Program-made: the position numbers and the translations under genes
From: Aplectana chamaeleonis
Lineage: Eukaryota; Nematoda; Chromadorea; Rhabditida; Cosmocercidae
Direction of reading: 5' to 3'
Assembly (NCBI GenBank): GCA_029168955.1
Contig: JAPDOI010000444.1
Location: forward strand, 62,001-126,000
Length of the DNA: 64,000 nucleotides
Part shown: piece after piece, positions 22,745 to 34,702 of the stretch
Numbering within the stretch: position 1 is the stretch's first letter
Layout of the letters: each line of letters opens with the position of its first letter
The notes under the pieces: generated by a model
Databases searched by the model: none
What the model saw: only the letters and a program-made list of their open reading frames with translations
Told to the model about the DNA's origin: nothing

Positions 22745-23915
22745 CACTCTTGGTGACGTCCTGCACACTCCCACTGCGGTCCTGCTAACTTTCGATGACC
22801 TGCACACTCCCACTCGGGACCTGTGCATTTTCTACGACGCCCTGCACACTCCAACTGGGGACCTGCGCACTCTCTATGACGTCCTGCACACTCCCGTTGG
22901 GTTCTTCACATTTTCTATGACGCCCTCCACGCTACCATTTGGGTCCTGCACACTTTCTATGACGTGCTGCACACTTCCGTTGGGGTCCTGCACATTCCTA
23001 CTTAGGACCTGCGCACTTTCTACGACGTCCTGCACACTCCGATTAGGGTCCTGCACACTTTCTATGACGCCCTGCACACTCCCGCTGAGGTCCTGCACAC
23101 TTTCTATGACGTCCTGCACACTCCCACTGGGGTCCTGCACATTCCTACTTAGGACCTGCGCATTTTCTATGACGCCCTCCACGCTACCATTTGGGTCCTG
23201 CACACTTTCTATGACGCCCTGAACACTTCCGCTGGGGTCCTGCACATTCCTACTTAGGACCTGCGCACTTTCTATGACGTCCTGCACACTTCGATTAGGG
23301 TCCTGCACACTTTCTATGACGCCCTGAACACTCCCACTGGGGTCCTGCACATTCCTACTTAAGACCTGCGCACTTTCTATGACGTCCTGCACACTTCGAT
23401 TAGGGTCCTGCACACTTTCTATGACGCCCTGAACACTCCCACTGAGGTCCTGCACACTTTCTATGACGCCCTGCACACTCCCACTGGTGTCCTGCACATT
23501 CCTACGTAGGACCTGCGCACTTTCTATGACGTCCTGCACACTCCGATTATGGTCCTGCACACTTTCTATGACGCCCTGCACACTCCCACTGAGGTCCTGC
23601 ACACTTTCTATGACGTCCTGCACACTTCCGCTGGGGTCCTGCACATTCCTACTTAGGACCTGCGCACTTTCTATGGCGTCTTGCACACCCTCACGGGGGT
23701 CCTGCACACCTTTTTTGACGCCCTGCGCACTCCCACTAGGGTCCTGCACACTATCTATGACGTCCTGCACACTTCCGCTGGGGTCCTGCACATTCCTACT
23801 TAGGACCTGCGCACTTTTATGACGTCCTGCACACTCCGATTTGGGTCCTGCACACTTACTATGACGTCTTGCACACCCTCACTGGGGTCCTGCACACCTT
23901 TATGACGCCCTGCAT
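22745..23915. repeat. 21-bp minisatellite with 42-bp and longer periods
   Basis: The unit alternates between CCTGCACACTTTCTATGACGT-like and CCTGCACACTCCCACTGGGGT-like 21-mers, with larger blocks containing CATTCCTACTTAGGACCTGCG. Because the unit is seven codons long, both strands stay open. The minus strand gives 305 codons (22874-23791) of 14-residue repeats V-Q-D-P-S-G-S / V-Q-D-V-I-E-S. One-base losses at both array edges (for example near 23815) break the frame, which argues against selection for coding. Confidence 0.85.
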
Positions 23916-24114
23916 TTTTGCATCGCTAGACGACTCGCAGAAGTTATCATGACCCACGGCCAAAAGTGCGCTCCACGGACAAACTCAGTTGGCCCGAGGC
24001 ACGTAAGAGGTGAGTCGGGCTGATTTTTTGGTAATCGATAAATGTCGCACCCACCTAAATGTTGGTACCTTTTCATACAAGTTTTGATCGGCCATTCCAA
24101 AGATATTGGGGACA

Positions 24115-24237
<123 letters not shown>

Positions 24238-24350
24238 CGGGACATAACTGCTTTAAGTATAAGGATTACTAGGGTGAACGAAAACATACAACGAAGAATA
24301 TCTGAACAACAGGAGAACCATCCCAGAATCCATCCGTCATTGACTCGCGC

Positions 24351-24838
24351 TCACTCGATATATTCCCCGTCACCTTCAGAACCAACACGGATGATCTTGC
24401 TCTTCTGAAAAAAGTTATAGTTATGGGCGAAAGAGATGGAACAAGTTGTGAAGCATTCAATAAATACCTTTCGCACGGTAAGACGCCCACTGATTTTGTC
24501 CCGCTGGCGAACCTCTCCCCTAAACAAGAAAATGTAGAAATCGTGAATTGAGGAGACAAGTAGGTGAACGAAACGAAACAAAGACAAAGCAAAAGCTAGT
24601 AAGAAATAACAAAACAGAAAAAACAAAGGCGAAACAAGCAAGAAGCAAGAAAAGCATCAACAGGAACGGAAAAACAACACAAAACATCAATGCTTACCTG
24701 CTGATCAATCCCGGGATGGCCTTTGACGAAATCCTTGGAAGACGAATGTTTGTTTGTCCATTTTGCCGCGCCGACAGTTCGAAAACGCCCGAACACGGGC
24801 GCTCATCGAGTGTGCCGTTGGGAAAAAAATGACTTGAG
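24351..24838 (-). CDS. Candidate three-exon 3' gene end on the minus strand, unknown product
   Basis: Three exons read right to left: 24838-24698, 24519-24468 and 24404-24351. The junctions are CAGCAG|GTAAGC, then TTGTTTAG|GGGAGA, then CGAAAG|GTATTT, then ACTTTTTTCAG|AAGAGC, all consensus-like. The phases fit (2, then 0) and the joined frame stays open to TGA at 24351-24353, about 80 residues: ...FFPNGTLDERPCSGVF..., ...RISSKAIPGLIS, GEVRQRDKISGRLTVRK, KSKIIRVGSEGDGEYIE. The first exon is assumed to start after a weaker CGCCTTAG acceptor at 24839, and earlier exons may lie to the right beyond the satellite. No family is recognised. A second frame through exons 1-2 is also open but ends sooner in exon 3. 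Confidence 0.45.
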
Positions 24839-25059
24839 CTAAGGCGAAAATTGCCTTACTTTCCCCCAATAGATCCCCACTTTTTTCTGAAATCTCTGCT
24901 CGCTTCGAGCGGCTTGAATATGGTGAAATTTAAGAGCGGCCAGAAAAGTGGTCGAAAGTGACCTCGCCCTCCGAGGCAACTCCCAAGCGAGTTCCAGAGG
25001 TTGTGGAATGTCTGTAGGGATTCAGTTGGATGGGTAGCTTTGAGGGAAACAAGTAGGAA

Positions 25060-28000
25060 GCTCTAAAGGCTTGAAAGGAAAGTGATCAGAAGTGGGCGGG
25101 GCTTATACAGGAGTGCGCTCAGCGGCAAAAAAAGTACTGTGGAATTCGAAAAAAGTGTGGGTAATCAGGCTGGAAGTCTGTGAGGGCTTGGAGGGCAAGT
25201 TTTCAATGTTCCGAAATGTGGGCAGGGCTTTGACAGGACTGCGCACAGCGGCAAAAAAGTGCTTTGAAATTCGGAAACAGTGTGTGTAATCAGGCTGAAA
25301 GTCTGTGATGGCTTCGAGGGCAATTTTTCAATGTTACGGAATGTGGGCGGGCCTTATACAGGAGTGCGCTCAGCGGCAAAAAAAGTACTGTGGAATTCGA
25401 AAAAAGTGTGGGTAATCAGGCTGGAAGTCTGTGAGGGCTTCGAGGGCAAGTTTTCAATGTTCCGAAATGTGGGCGGGGTTTCGACAGGACTGCGCACAGC
25501 GGCAAAAAAGTGCTATGAAATTCGGAAACAGTGTGTGTAATCAGGCTGAAAGTCTGTGAGGGCCTCGGGGGCAAGCTTTCAATGTTACGGAATGTGGGCG
25601 GGGCTTTGACAGGAGTGCGCACAGCGGCGAAAAAGTGCTTTGAAATTCGGAAACAGTGTGTGTAATCAGGCTGAAAGTCTGTGATGGCTTCGAGGGCAAT
25701 TTTTCAATGTTACGGAATGTGGGCGGGCCTTATACAGGAGTGCGCTCAGCGGCAAAAAAAGTACTGTGGAATTCGGAAACAGTGTGGGTAATCAGGCTGG
25801 AAGTCTGTGAGGGCTTCGAGGGCAATTTTTCAATGTTACGGAATGTGGGCGGGGCTTCGACAGGAGTGCGCACAGCGGCGAAAAAGTGCTTTGAGATTTG
25901 AAAAAGTGTGGGTAATCAGGCTGGAAGTCTGTGAGGGCCTCGGGGGCAAGCTTTCAATGTTACGGAATGTGGGCGGGGCTTTGACAGGAGTGCGCACAGC
26001 GGCGAAAAAGTGCTTTGAAATTCGAAAAAAGTGTGGTCAATCAGGCTGGAAGTCTGTGATGGCTTCGAAAGCAAGTCTTCAATGTTGCGGAATATGGGCG
26101 GGGCTTCGGCAGGAGTGCGCACAACGGCAAGAAAATGCTTTGAAATTGACAAAGCATGGGAAATTAGGCTGGAGGTGTGTGAGGGCTTGGGAGGCAAGTT
26201 TTCAATGTGCCGAATGTGGGTGGGGCTTCTTGGGAGTGCGCACAAGGGCAAAAAGTGCGTAGAAGTTTGAAATAAGTGTGGGTAATCAGGCTGGAGTCTG
26301 TGAGGGCTTCGAGGGCATGTTTTCAATGTTACGGAATGTGGGCGGGGCTTTGACAGGAGTGCGCACAGCGGCGAAAAGGTGCTTTGAAATTCGAAAAAAG
26401 TGTGGTTAATCAGGCTGGAAGTCTGTGATGGCTTCGAAAGCAAGTCTTCAATGTTGCGGAATATGGGCGGGGCTTCGGCAGGAGTGCGCACAACGGCAAG
26501 AAAATGCTTTGAAATTGACAAAGCATGGGAAATTAGGCTGGAGGTGTGTGAGGGCTTGGGAGGCAAGTTTTCAATGTACCGAATGTGGGTGGGGCTTCTT
26601 GGGAGTGCGCACAAGGGCAAAAAGTGCGTAGAAGTTTGAAATAAGTGTGGGTAATCAGGCTGGAGTCTGTGAGGGCTTCGAGGGCATGTTTTCAATGTTA
26701 CGGAATGTGGGCGGGGCTTTGAGAGGAGTGCGCACAGCGGCGAAAAAGTGCTTTGAAATCTGAAAAAAAGTGTGGGTAATCAGGCTGGAAGTCTGTGAGG
26801 GCTTCGAGGGCAAGTTTTCAATGTTACGGAATGTGGGCGGGGCTTCGACAGGAGTGCGCACAGCGGCGAAAAAGTGCTTTGAAATTCGAAAAAAGTGTGG
26901 GTAATCAGGCTGGAAGTCTGTGATGGCTTTGAAAGCAAGTCTTCAATGTTCCGGAATATGGGCGGGGCTTCGGCAGGAGTGCGCACAACGGCAAGAAAAT
27001 GCTTTGAAATTGACAAAGCATGGGAAATTAGGCTGGAGGTGTGTGAGGGCTTGGGAGGCAAGTTTTCAATGTACCGAATGTGGGTGGGGCTTCTTGGGAG
27101 TGCGCACAAGGGCAAAAAGTGCGTAGAAGTTTGAAATAAGTGTGGGTAATCAGGCTGGAGTCTGTGAGGGCTTCGAGGGCATGTTTTCAATGTTACGGAA
27201 TGTGGGCGGGGCTTTGAGAGGAGTGCGCACAGCGGCGAAAAAGTGCTTTGAGATTTGAAAAAAGTGTGGGTAATAGGCTGGAAGTCTGTGAGGGCCTCGG
27301 GGGCAAGCTTTCAATGTTACGGAATGTGGGCGGGGCTTTGACAGGAGTGCGCACAGCGGCGAAAAAGTGCTTTGAAATTCGAAAAAAGTGTGGTTAATCA
27401 GGCTGGAAGTCTGTGATGGCTTCGAAAGCAAGTCTTCAATGTTCCGGAATATGGGCGGGGCTTCGGCAGGAGTGCGCACAACGGCAAGAAAATGCTTTGA
27501 AATTGACAAAGCATGGGAAATTAGGCTGGAGGTGTGTGAGGGCTTGGGAGGCAAGTTTTCAATGTACCGAATGTGGGTGGGGCTTCTTGGGAGTGCGCAC
27601 AAGGGCAAAAAGTGCGTAGAAGTTTTAAATAAGTGTGGGTAATCAGGCTGGAGTCTGTGAGGGCTTCGAGGGCATGTTTTCAATGTTACGGAATGTGGGC
27701 GGGGCTTCGACAGGAGTGCGCACAGCGGCGAAAAAGTGCTTTGAAATTGGAAAAAAGTGTGGGTAATCAGGCTGGAAGTCTGTGATGGCTTTGAAAGCAA
27801 GTCTTCAATGTTCCGGAATATGGGCGGGGCTTCGGCAGGAGTGCGCACAACGGCAAGAAAATGCTTTGAAATTGACAAAGCATGGGAAATTAGGCTGGAG
27901 GTGTGTGAGGGCTTGGGAGGCAAGTTTTCAATGTACCGAATGTGGGTGGGGCTTCTTGGGAGTGCGCACAAGGGCAAAAAGTGCGTAGAAGTTTTAAATA

Positions 28001-28125
28001 AGGTGTGCATTGTCGTTGGGTGTGTGCAAGGGCTCCTAAGGAGTGTTTTCAATGTTTCGAGAAGTGCGAGGAGCTCAGCCAGGAGTACGCTCAACAGCAA
28101 AAAAGTGCTTTGGGATTTGAGAAAA
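25060..28125. repeat. 125-bp satellite, about 24 copies, with higher-order repeats
   Basis: The unit carries AATCAGGCTGGAAGTCTGTG, a GTTTTCAATGTTACGGAATG segment and GGAGTGCGCACAGCGGCGAA. Anchors at 25163, 25288, 25414 and 25539 give a period of about 125. From about 26030, variant units recur as blocks: the GTGATGGCTTCGAAAGCAAG (or CTTTGAAAGC) variant starts near 26031, 26400, 26895, 27388 and 27757, spaced 369, 495, 493 and 369 bp, i.e. trimers and tetramers. The last unit (28000-28125) is diverged, as expected at an array edge. Frames of up to 316 codons on the minus strand are shadows of the period. Confidence 0.92.
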
Positions 28126-28164
28126 AATTTGGAGCGACGTTGTAGGTGTGCAAAAGCCGATAGA

Positions 28165-28441
28165 ACTGAGATTGCGGAGCCGATAGACTCCTGCAGCGTG
28201 TACTAGAACGCTAACCTAATTGTAAGCATCAAAAACCAGCCACCGTGACGGTATTCGAAGAATCAATCTATACGAATTCGTATTTGGACGCTGGATTAAC
28301 GAAAATTTTCGACTTGCATTGCTCAAATTTAGTAGTTTAGACTAGTTTTTTACGCTTCCAACGGCGCGAGCGTTCCACTAGGGGCCATACGACCCCAGTG
28401 GCTATCCCAACTAAGTCTTTGAGAGTGTCTGCTGCCTTTAA
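28165..28441. mobile_element. Truncated family 3 TIR element
   Basis: The right end GAGAGTGTCTGCTGCCTTTAA closes at about 28441, and the interior has CCAACGGCG and AGGGGCCATACGACCC typical of family 3. The left end is missing and the body begins with AGCCGATAGACT near 28180. Confidence 0.6.
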
Positions 28442-29317
28442 GTTGAGAAGAAGCTTCTGCATCTCAATGTATGTGTAAAATGTGCATAGTGTGTACACTT
28501 GACCTGGAATTCACAAAACAGCTTTTTCAGTAATAAGCTATTCCCCTACTTGTTGCTACAGTTTAAACTTTAGATAGGTTCAATTTTCAGAAATTTCTGA
28601 GAGGTTTCGCATGAAAAATCTCGAAGCGACGACGCGGAAAACCAGATGGAACAGATCGAAGACTACAAAGCGAGGTATGTGTTTTTTGTTGCGGTTTAAC
28701 AGTTGAATCCAGTGAGATTATTGTTCTAGGAACAGTACGATGATCCCGTTGGGTCTCTCCGCACTACATTTGGAGAGGCCGTCGGATAGAGAAGAGAAGC
28801 TTTTTGGATAGAGAAGCAAGCTCATGTCGTTCTGCCTGTTGTGCAATGAAGAGCATAGGGAGGTACAGTTAGTTCGGTTAGAATTAATCTTAACTCAAGG
28901 ATTTATTCCTTCCTCTGAATAATTGTGATGAAATACTGTTTAATAGGGCTTATTCGTTCAATTTTACCGCTAATACTTGTGCATTGTACCCTTACTTCCA
29001 AACCGATCAATAATCTGAATACAGCCGTTCAACGGATCATAATAACATATAAATCAAATTTCCAGTGTTCATAGACCCCTCTTTTTGATCCAAATCAGTA
29101 TGCATGTGTTTATTTTAACAAGGAGATCATTGGACGTTTCCTAAAATCACTTGATTTACTCGAGAACAAATCAGTTTTTTTGTGATTCTGTATTCGAGCG
29201 TCGTCACTTGCATTCCGTCCAAGGTTCATGTAGTTGATTATTTCAATTGTTTGTATGGGCCGCATACCTAAAAGAACACACATTTGTAACTGCCTATTAA
29301 AGGCCATTTCTTTCACA
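28442..29317. other. Unassigned stretch
   Basis: No convincing exon or repeat boundary is seen. Confidence 0.3.
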
Positions 29318-29816
29318 ACTACAATACCGCTGCTATCGAGGGGTAAAAAATGGGCGAAATGGGCAAGGTGGGCAACAAAGCGTCTGTCAAGCACAACTCG
29401 CATCAAGGTGATCCGTTTCCAATTTCGAAAGGACCGAAATGTTCTCGACGCCACAATCTATCTAACTGCATGGTAAGAAATCAGAGTTTACTCACGAAAA
29501 CGCTTTTTTTAAGATGGGGCTAGTTATGAATTTGATAATATTATCACAAGGTAACGAGCTCATTTGATCAAAAGCCAACAAACGCGATCTCTAGCATCAT
29601 CAACATGAAAATGTATTTTATCTTGGGAAATAATGACCCTTCTGAATTTCCCAAAACGTTTTCGCACGATTGACTAGATCATAACATGCTGTACAGTTCG
29701 GCGTTTTCGAATTTGAAAACGGAGCAATTTGTGGCGAGTTGTGGTCGAAAGACGCTTTAGTTGCCCACTTTGCCCACATCGCCCATTTTTTCCCTTGGGT
29801 AGCGGCGGTATTGGCT
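29318..29816. mobile_element. Foldback element with about 85-bp arms
   Basis: TACCGCTGCTATCGAGGGGT / GGGCGAAATGGGCAAGGTGG at 29325-29373 is the inverse of CCCACTTTGCCCACATCGCCC / GGGTAGCGGCGGTA at 29764-29812. The arms end in GTGCGAGTTG-type sequence. The inner 330 bp are AT-rich and noncoding. Open frames at 29110-29476 cross an arm. Confidence 0.62.
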
Positions 29817-29833
29817 AATTAAAGTGTTATCTC

Positions 29834-30900
29834 AATAAGAATGTTCCTTCCATTCCGAGATCAGTTACTGCAGCCTTTCAGAGTGAAAAGTCATCATTTT
29901 GTGAAATGTATCGTCAAAAATTGGCTCAGAAAACTGGCGAGAATGGGGGAGCTACAATACCAGCGCTATGTTTTGTAAAAACGGGGAGCATCTGGCAAAC
30001 TTGGCAAAAAAAAACGTCCGATGCATGTAACTTTTTTGAAGGAAGACTTTTTTGAGTACTGGAAACGATGTCATACTCACACATGGAATTGCTACCTAAT
30101 AATGTGATTTGTGGGCCGAATATCCTTGAAATCGCTTTGCTTTTGAAGGAAATTAATTTTGCGATCGTTTTTAAAAACGTCGTGCGCTGCGAAGTGCGGC
30201 GAAATTATGATGACAATCGCAATCAACAGGTCACTAGGGATGTGCCAGAGCTTAGGTGTATTTTTTTAACGCGGTCTGGGTATCTGTGTTCTTGGAGAAC
30301 AATGATCAGTTACCACTTGGGTTCTCAGTTTTGATGACTTCAGTTTTGTGCGCTGTAAAAGTTTTAATTTTTGGGTTGAAAATTTTTGTAAGATGATTTG
30401 AAATAGGTGGAAACAGTGTTGTCCGAAACATAACTTTCATGTAACAGCGTGAAAGCACAATAAATTAATGCGGATTAAAATTTTACAGTAATAACATTCA
30501 AAAAATGAATCATTTGACCGAATGTGACACAGAAAGGAATTTCGCAGTTCGAGTGTATACTTTTTCAGTTACTGAAATTCATTTTCACTTGTTTTTTCGA
30601 ATATTTGACATTTATAATCTCACCAACGTGCACTATTTTCGGATTCTGACATCCAAATTGCCCATACTTCCAATTCGTTTTTTTTTATTCAAGTATTTGA
30701 AGTCATTTTTCGGAAATTTGCGAACTCGATCATGTAATGTATTTCGTTGAATATTTTTGTGTATAACCGTTAGCCATTATTGTGAACAAAAAAGTTTGTT
30801 TCACAACTATTGTCTCATTACCAATTTATGTACCATAAAGTGATTGATTTGGGAATAAATTTGTATAATATCACTTTCGTGTTATGTTGTTATGCAATAC
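29834..30900. other. Unassigned stretch
   Basis: An 88-codon + strand frame (30068-30334, from M-S-Y-S-H-M-E-L-L) has a plausible composition but no homolog I know and no splice context. Otherwise AT-rich and featureless. Confidence 0.25.
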
Positions 30901-30904
30901 GCTA

Positions 30905-31290
30905 GCCTGGAGTCTCCCACTCGTGATATCCAGTACTGGCTGTTTTATACTGTAATAGCCAGTAGTGGGCACCATGATTGCAGGATCCCCTGCTGGCGAA
31001 TTGCGCTGTTCTGAGCCCCTCCCATCGGAAGGGCGCCGTGATATCATATTTGCCCGCGGTCCGAACGCAAAGTGCTGTGATGCTGATTTGCGTTCTGAAC
31101 GCGCACATTTTCGTACTGATCGCGGCGGTATACCGGTCGGAACGCTCGCAATGGTGCGGTCGGAACGTCGCCGATCCCGCGGTCGGTCCTATCGTTGCGC
31201 GCGATCAGCCCTATTTTCTGTCCGAGTAGACCAGGGTCTATTTTAGATATGTCAGACTTTGCTTTTGTGCTTGAAATTCGGCCATTCAAT
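30905..31290. repeat. GC-rich dispersed repeat with a short hairpin at its left edge
   Basis: Near 30935-30978, CCAGTACTGGCT and AGCCAGTAGTGG flank a TTTTATACTGTA loop. The body has repeated CGGTCGGAACG and CCGCGGTC words, similar to the tract inside the 36382-37889 element (GATACCGCGGTCATAGG). No coding call is made. Confidence 0.4.
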
Positions 31291-31734
31291 AGGTTGATGC
31301 AGAAATAGTAAATAGAAACTCCTCAGAAATACAATTTTTATTTATTTGTCAGAGTTACTGAGTCATTCGAATGCCAGTTCTTCCTCTATCTGATGCTATT
31401 CACAACCGTCAGTAGAACTTTCTGGTTCTAGAGTTTCAAAATTGAGTTTAAAGGTGGTCGCAGTACTGAGTATTTAGCACTTTTTACACTCGACATCTAT
31501 GGAAGCTTCTACTTTGCGCGTGGTTGAGAAGCTTTCGAACTGTCTAGATGATGACACCCATACTTTCCTTGATGAAACAGAGGCACATAGTACATACCCG
31601 ACCCCGAGGCCGGAAGGCCATTTTTGTCAAAGATTGTGGTTTATCGTGGCCGAAAGGATGTTTGCAATTTCTACTGCAGTTGATCCTGGTCGATAGGTTT
31701 TTTCCGGTATGTCTTATCCTGACCTAAAGTCTTC

Positions 31735-31890
31735 TTAAAGTATCGTCAATCACTGGATGGGGGGTAGCCGCGACGCTGCTTCATGGGAAAAACAACGCGC
31801 GGAAAAACGAATGTAGGATGGCTATTGATCGAAAGACTTCGCACCCGATTGCTGAGCGCGGCTTCGTACCTGTGAGAGACTGACGACATG
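31735..31890. mobile_element. Diverged relative of the palindromic element at 17213
   Basis: TCAATCACTGGATGGGGGGT at the left and a GAGAGACTGACGAC right edge, with GGATGGCTATTGATCG inside as at 17278-17290. It is decayed. Confidence 0.4.
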
Positions 31891-32419
31891 TGTGATCCTT
31901 TAGAAGAAGCTTTTCTTCTCTAGTTTGCTTTATCTGGCCGAAAGGCTTTTCCTCGCTAGTTGATTTTATCCTGTCCGTAAATCTACTTTTTTCCAGTTTG
32001 TTTTACACAGGCTGAAGTGATATCGCCGCACGAAAATATTGTTTTTAGAGATCATGTCAAAGTCCTTTTTTTAAATTTTTTTTGGATCGCCATCAAAATT
32101 CATTTATCCGATTCTTTCACCAATCTCATTATTACTATCTTTGTTCGTGGAAGACTTTGTTCGTGGAAGACTTTTTCTGTTTTTTATTTTCGTCGTTTTG
32201 GAAATTTTCTATAATGACCCAATTTCGTGCTGTAGTAAGCTCGTGGTTCGTGCTGTAGTTCGTTGCAGTAAGTTGAAGACTTCAGGCTCGTAGCAATCCT
32301 ACCAGAGGCCGAGGGGATTGATGACGGACAACGCTGGCAAGATAGGTGATGACCACCCTTTCATATTGCGTATTTGCATGCTGAGGTGGTGAATTCGCTC
32401 GCAGCAGAATATCACCCAC

Positions 32420-33152
32420 CTACTCAGGCAAAGCATCGCTCCGAGCGGTACCGGAGAGCTACTCGAGCGGCGCTGCCTCTCCCCTTAGAGCGACAATTAG
32501 CCATCTACTCGGGCCACAGCAGCCGCTTTCCGGGCCACAGCAGTATCGCTCGGAGCGATCTTCGGTCCCAACTGGCACTACGGTCTCTGTTCGGGCGATT
32601 TTCAAAAATTTCCTAATTGCTAATTTTTCTTTATTTGCGCCTCTTCTGGAGAGGATTAAGCCTGTTAAGAGGATAAGGTACCTGTTGCAGCCTGTGGGTC
32701 AGGAGGTTATTCCTGCCACAGGCCGCAACAAGGATACCATCCCAGCATGGTCCGCAATGAGGAAGCCTTCCCCACCGCGGGCCATGGGGGATCCCCTCGG
32801 CCGCCAAAAATTGTCATCCTGAGAGTGATCCGAGGTCACCTCTCAAGGGAGGCCTCGAAAGGCCATCTACCCGTCTACACGAGGCGAGCCGCCTTTTATA
32901 CCCGCAGGATTGGTTGTTCTTTGAGTGATAATGTGGCTCGCACGTTATCACTCAAAGAACAACCAATCCCGCGTCTCTCTATCTCTGGCGATGGCACCGC
33001 TGTGGCCCCGAGAGCGACCGGAGAGCGACCGAGGGGCGAACTGGCACCGGAAAGTGACCGCGGTGCCAGTTGGTCCCTCGGCCGCTGTCCGGACGATGAC
33101 GTCATAATTGGGAGGAGCCGGTCCCGCTCGGAGCGATGGTTTGCCTGAGTAC
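32420..33152. mobile_element. Long-TIR element of about 730 bp with an inner perfect hairpin
   Basis: The outer arms are TACTCAGGCAAAGCATCGCT / CCGAGCGG at 32421 and the inverse CCGCTCGG / AGCGATGGTTTGCCTGAGTA near 33124-33151. Inside, 32907-32931 and 32945-32969 are perfect 25-base inverse copies (GGATTGGTTGTTCTTTGAGT...) around a 13-base loop. GAGCGACCGGAGAGCGACCG-type short repeats lie between. No transposase frame is present. Confidence 0.65.
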
Positions 33153-33824
33153 GCATGCAGCCATGAACCTGCGTTGGGAAAGGAAGTCACGGGCTGAGAG
33201 TGGAAACAAGAAATATTGTACAGGCGCACGGGGAGGGAGCCAAACAATAGGACGTGCATGCCCGAAGGTGGTGACGGCGCGAGCGAAGCGTGCCCTAGTG
33301 AAGATTTGTTGTTCTCTGAATCACAAAGGAGTCTTTGTTCATTTGTCAGAACAATCAAACGCAGAATAACTAATCCTCCATAGAGTTGTTCATGAGTGCA
33401 TTCGACAGAATACATTAAATATTGAATTAGTAATAGTTTCATTGCTTGCAATTGTTGAATTGTTTCAAGATGAAAAAGACGAAAATTCCTCGTTATAAAA
33501 ATCTTTCCTCATAACTTACCGTCTCTTACTATCTTGCCTCATGGAACTCGACTGACGTTTCGAAATTAAACTACCTTTTGTGGCTGAAATTCGCTGAGTT
33601 TTCCCTGTTCAATACTTTGGTAGCCAAAATCGAAATCTAGAAGTGAAAATCATGGCTGCTGTGCCCGACTACTGAGTACACACTCGATTTTGATTTTTGA
33701 AAGTGGGGTGCCTAATAGGGTACCGAGCCAAAGGGGGTGCATAACAAAAACCGCCTTCCCGGGACGCGCTCCCAGCCACGCCCACAGCAACGACAACATG
33801 GTTTTCCAAAACTCCTCGGCTAGT

Positions 33825-34382
33825 TTAAAGGCAGCGGTCACGATGAAAAACATTATAGAAAAAACTACAAAAATCAGCTTAGATAAAAAACAGCTGAGAA
33901 ACTACAAAGGTAGAGCGGTGAAAAACGGGCTAGAATTAGAGCTTCTAAGGCCCAAAGCAGCCAGTTCGTGCACACGTGCACAGCGATGACGAATTAGATC
34001 GCAGTCTCATGCCGAGCAGTCAAAAATCATCGACATTCAGAGGACGAAATAAATGCAAATTTACCTAATAAAAACAGTTGAACAATGAAAGCAAGCACTT
34101 CAGTCAATGTTTTTGACTAGATGTGTACATAAATCCGAAGCTGCATTGATTGAAATTCAATTTCAAGCCAGCTTATGTTCTTGATAAAAGAGGTCATCGA
34201 TGCCGAAGATATGGAGTGAGCTCGTCCACCGTCAAAAGACAAGAAAGTTCAGCCTTCAAATTTTGCCCAAAACAATGGTTTTTTCGCGATTTTTTCTTAT
34301 AGGTCCTACTACTCAAGACCCAGAAAAGGGTTTAGAGAGACAAAGACGACAAGCATATTTGATCGCGACCACTGCCTTTAAA
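33825..34382. mobile_element. TIR element, family 1 variant
   Basis: The left end TTTAAAGGCAGCGGTCACGATG is at 33824 and the right end, the inverse GATCGCGACCACTGCCTTTAA, closes at 34381. About 557 bp, non-autonomous, just upstream of the locus C/D promoter. Confidence 0.68.
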
Positions 34383-34560
34383 GCAGTCCCTAGTTAGCTT
34401 CAAAAAAAAAAGTTGCAAATAGGCAATTAAGTGCTGGTGTTTCTGAAATCGGCGTCCTCATACCAATTCAACATCTTGAATTCAGTCGACAAGAATGTTC
34501 TACGTTCATGCTACTGATGAATCTGAAATCGACCTGAGGTGCTGGTGCTGGGGAAGAAAC

Positions 34561-34568
34561 ATATAAAT
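34561..34568 (+). promoter_or_regulatory. TATA-like box of locus C/D
   Basis: ATATAAAT lies 142 bases before the start codon, the same layout as in loci B and E. Confidence 0.5.
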
Positions 34569-34690
34569 GCAGAGTTGGAATGTGTGTATCCTTACCGTCA
34601 TCAGCCTTTACCTCAATCACGTCTTCTAAACAATCAGCTTGATATCGCTACGCCTCCGGCGAGATTCCGAAGTGTCCCCTATTAAAAAAA

Positions 34691-34702
34691 AATTTCAGAT
34701 TG
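34691..34702 (+). promoter_or_regulatory. Probable trans-splice acceptor of locus C/D
   Basis: AATTTCAG ends at 34698, four bases before the ATG, after an A-rich tract. It is interpreted as a spliced-leader acceptor by the same reasoning as for locus B. Confidence 0.48.

Noticed and set aside
22745..23915. CRISPR-like array
   Set aside because: The repeats are contiguous 21-mers without unique spacers, and the genome is eukaryotic.
25916..28100. Minus-strand frames of 259 and 316 codons
   Set aside because: They follow the 125-bp satellite; higher-order blocks of 369 and 495 bp are multiples of three, which keeps frames open by chance.
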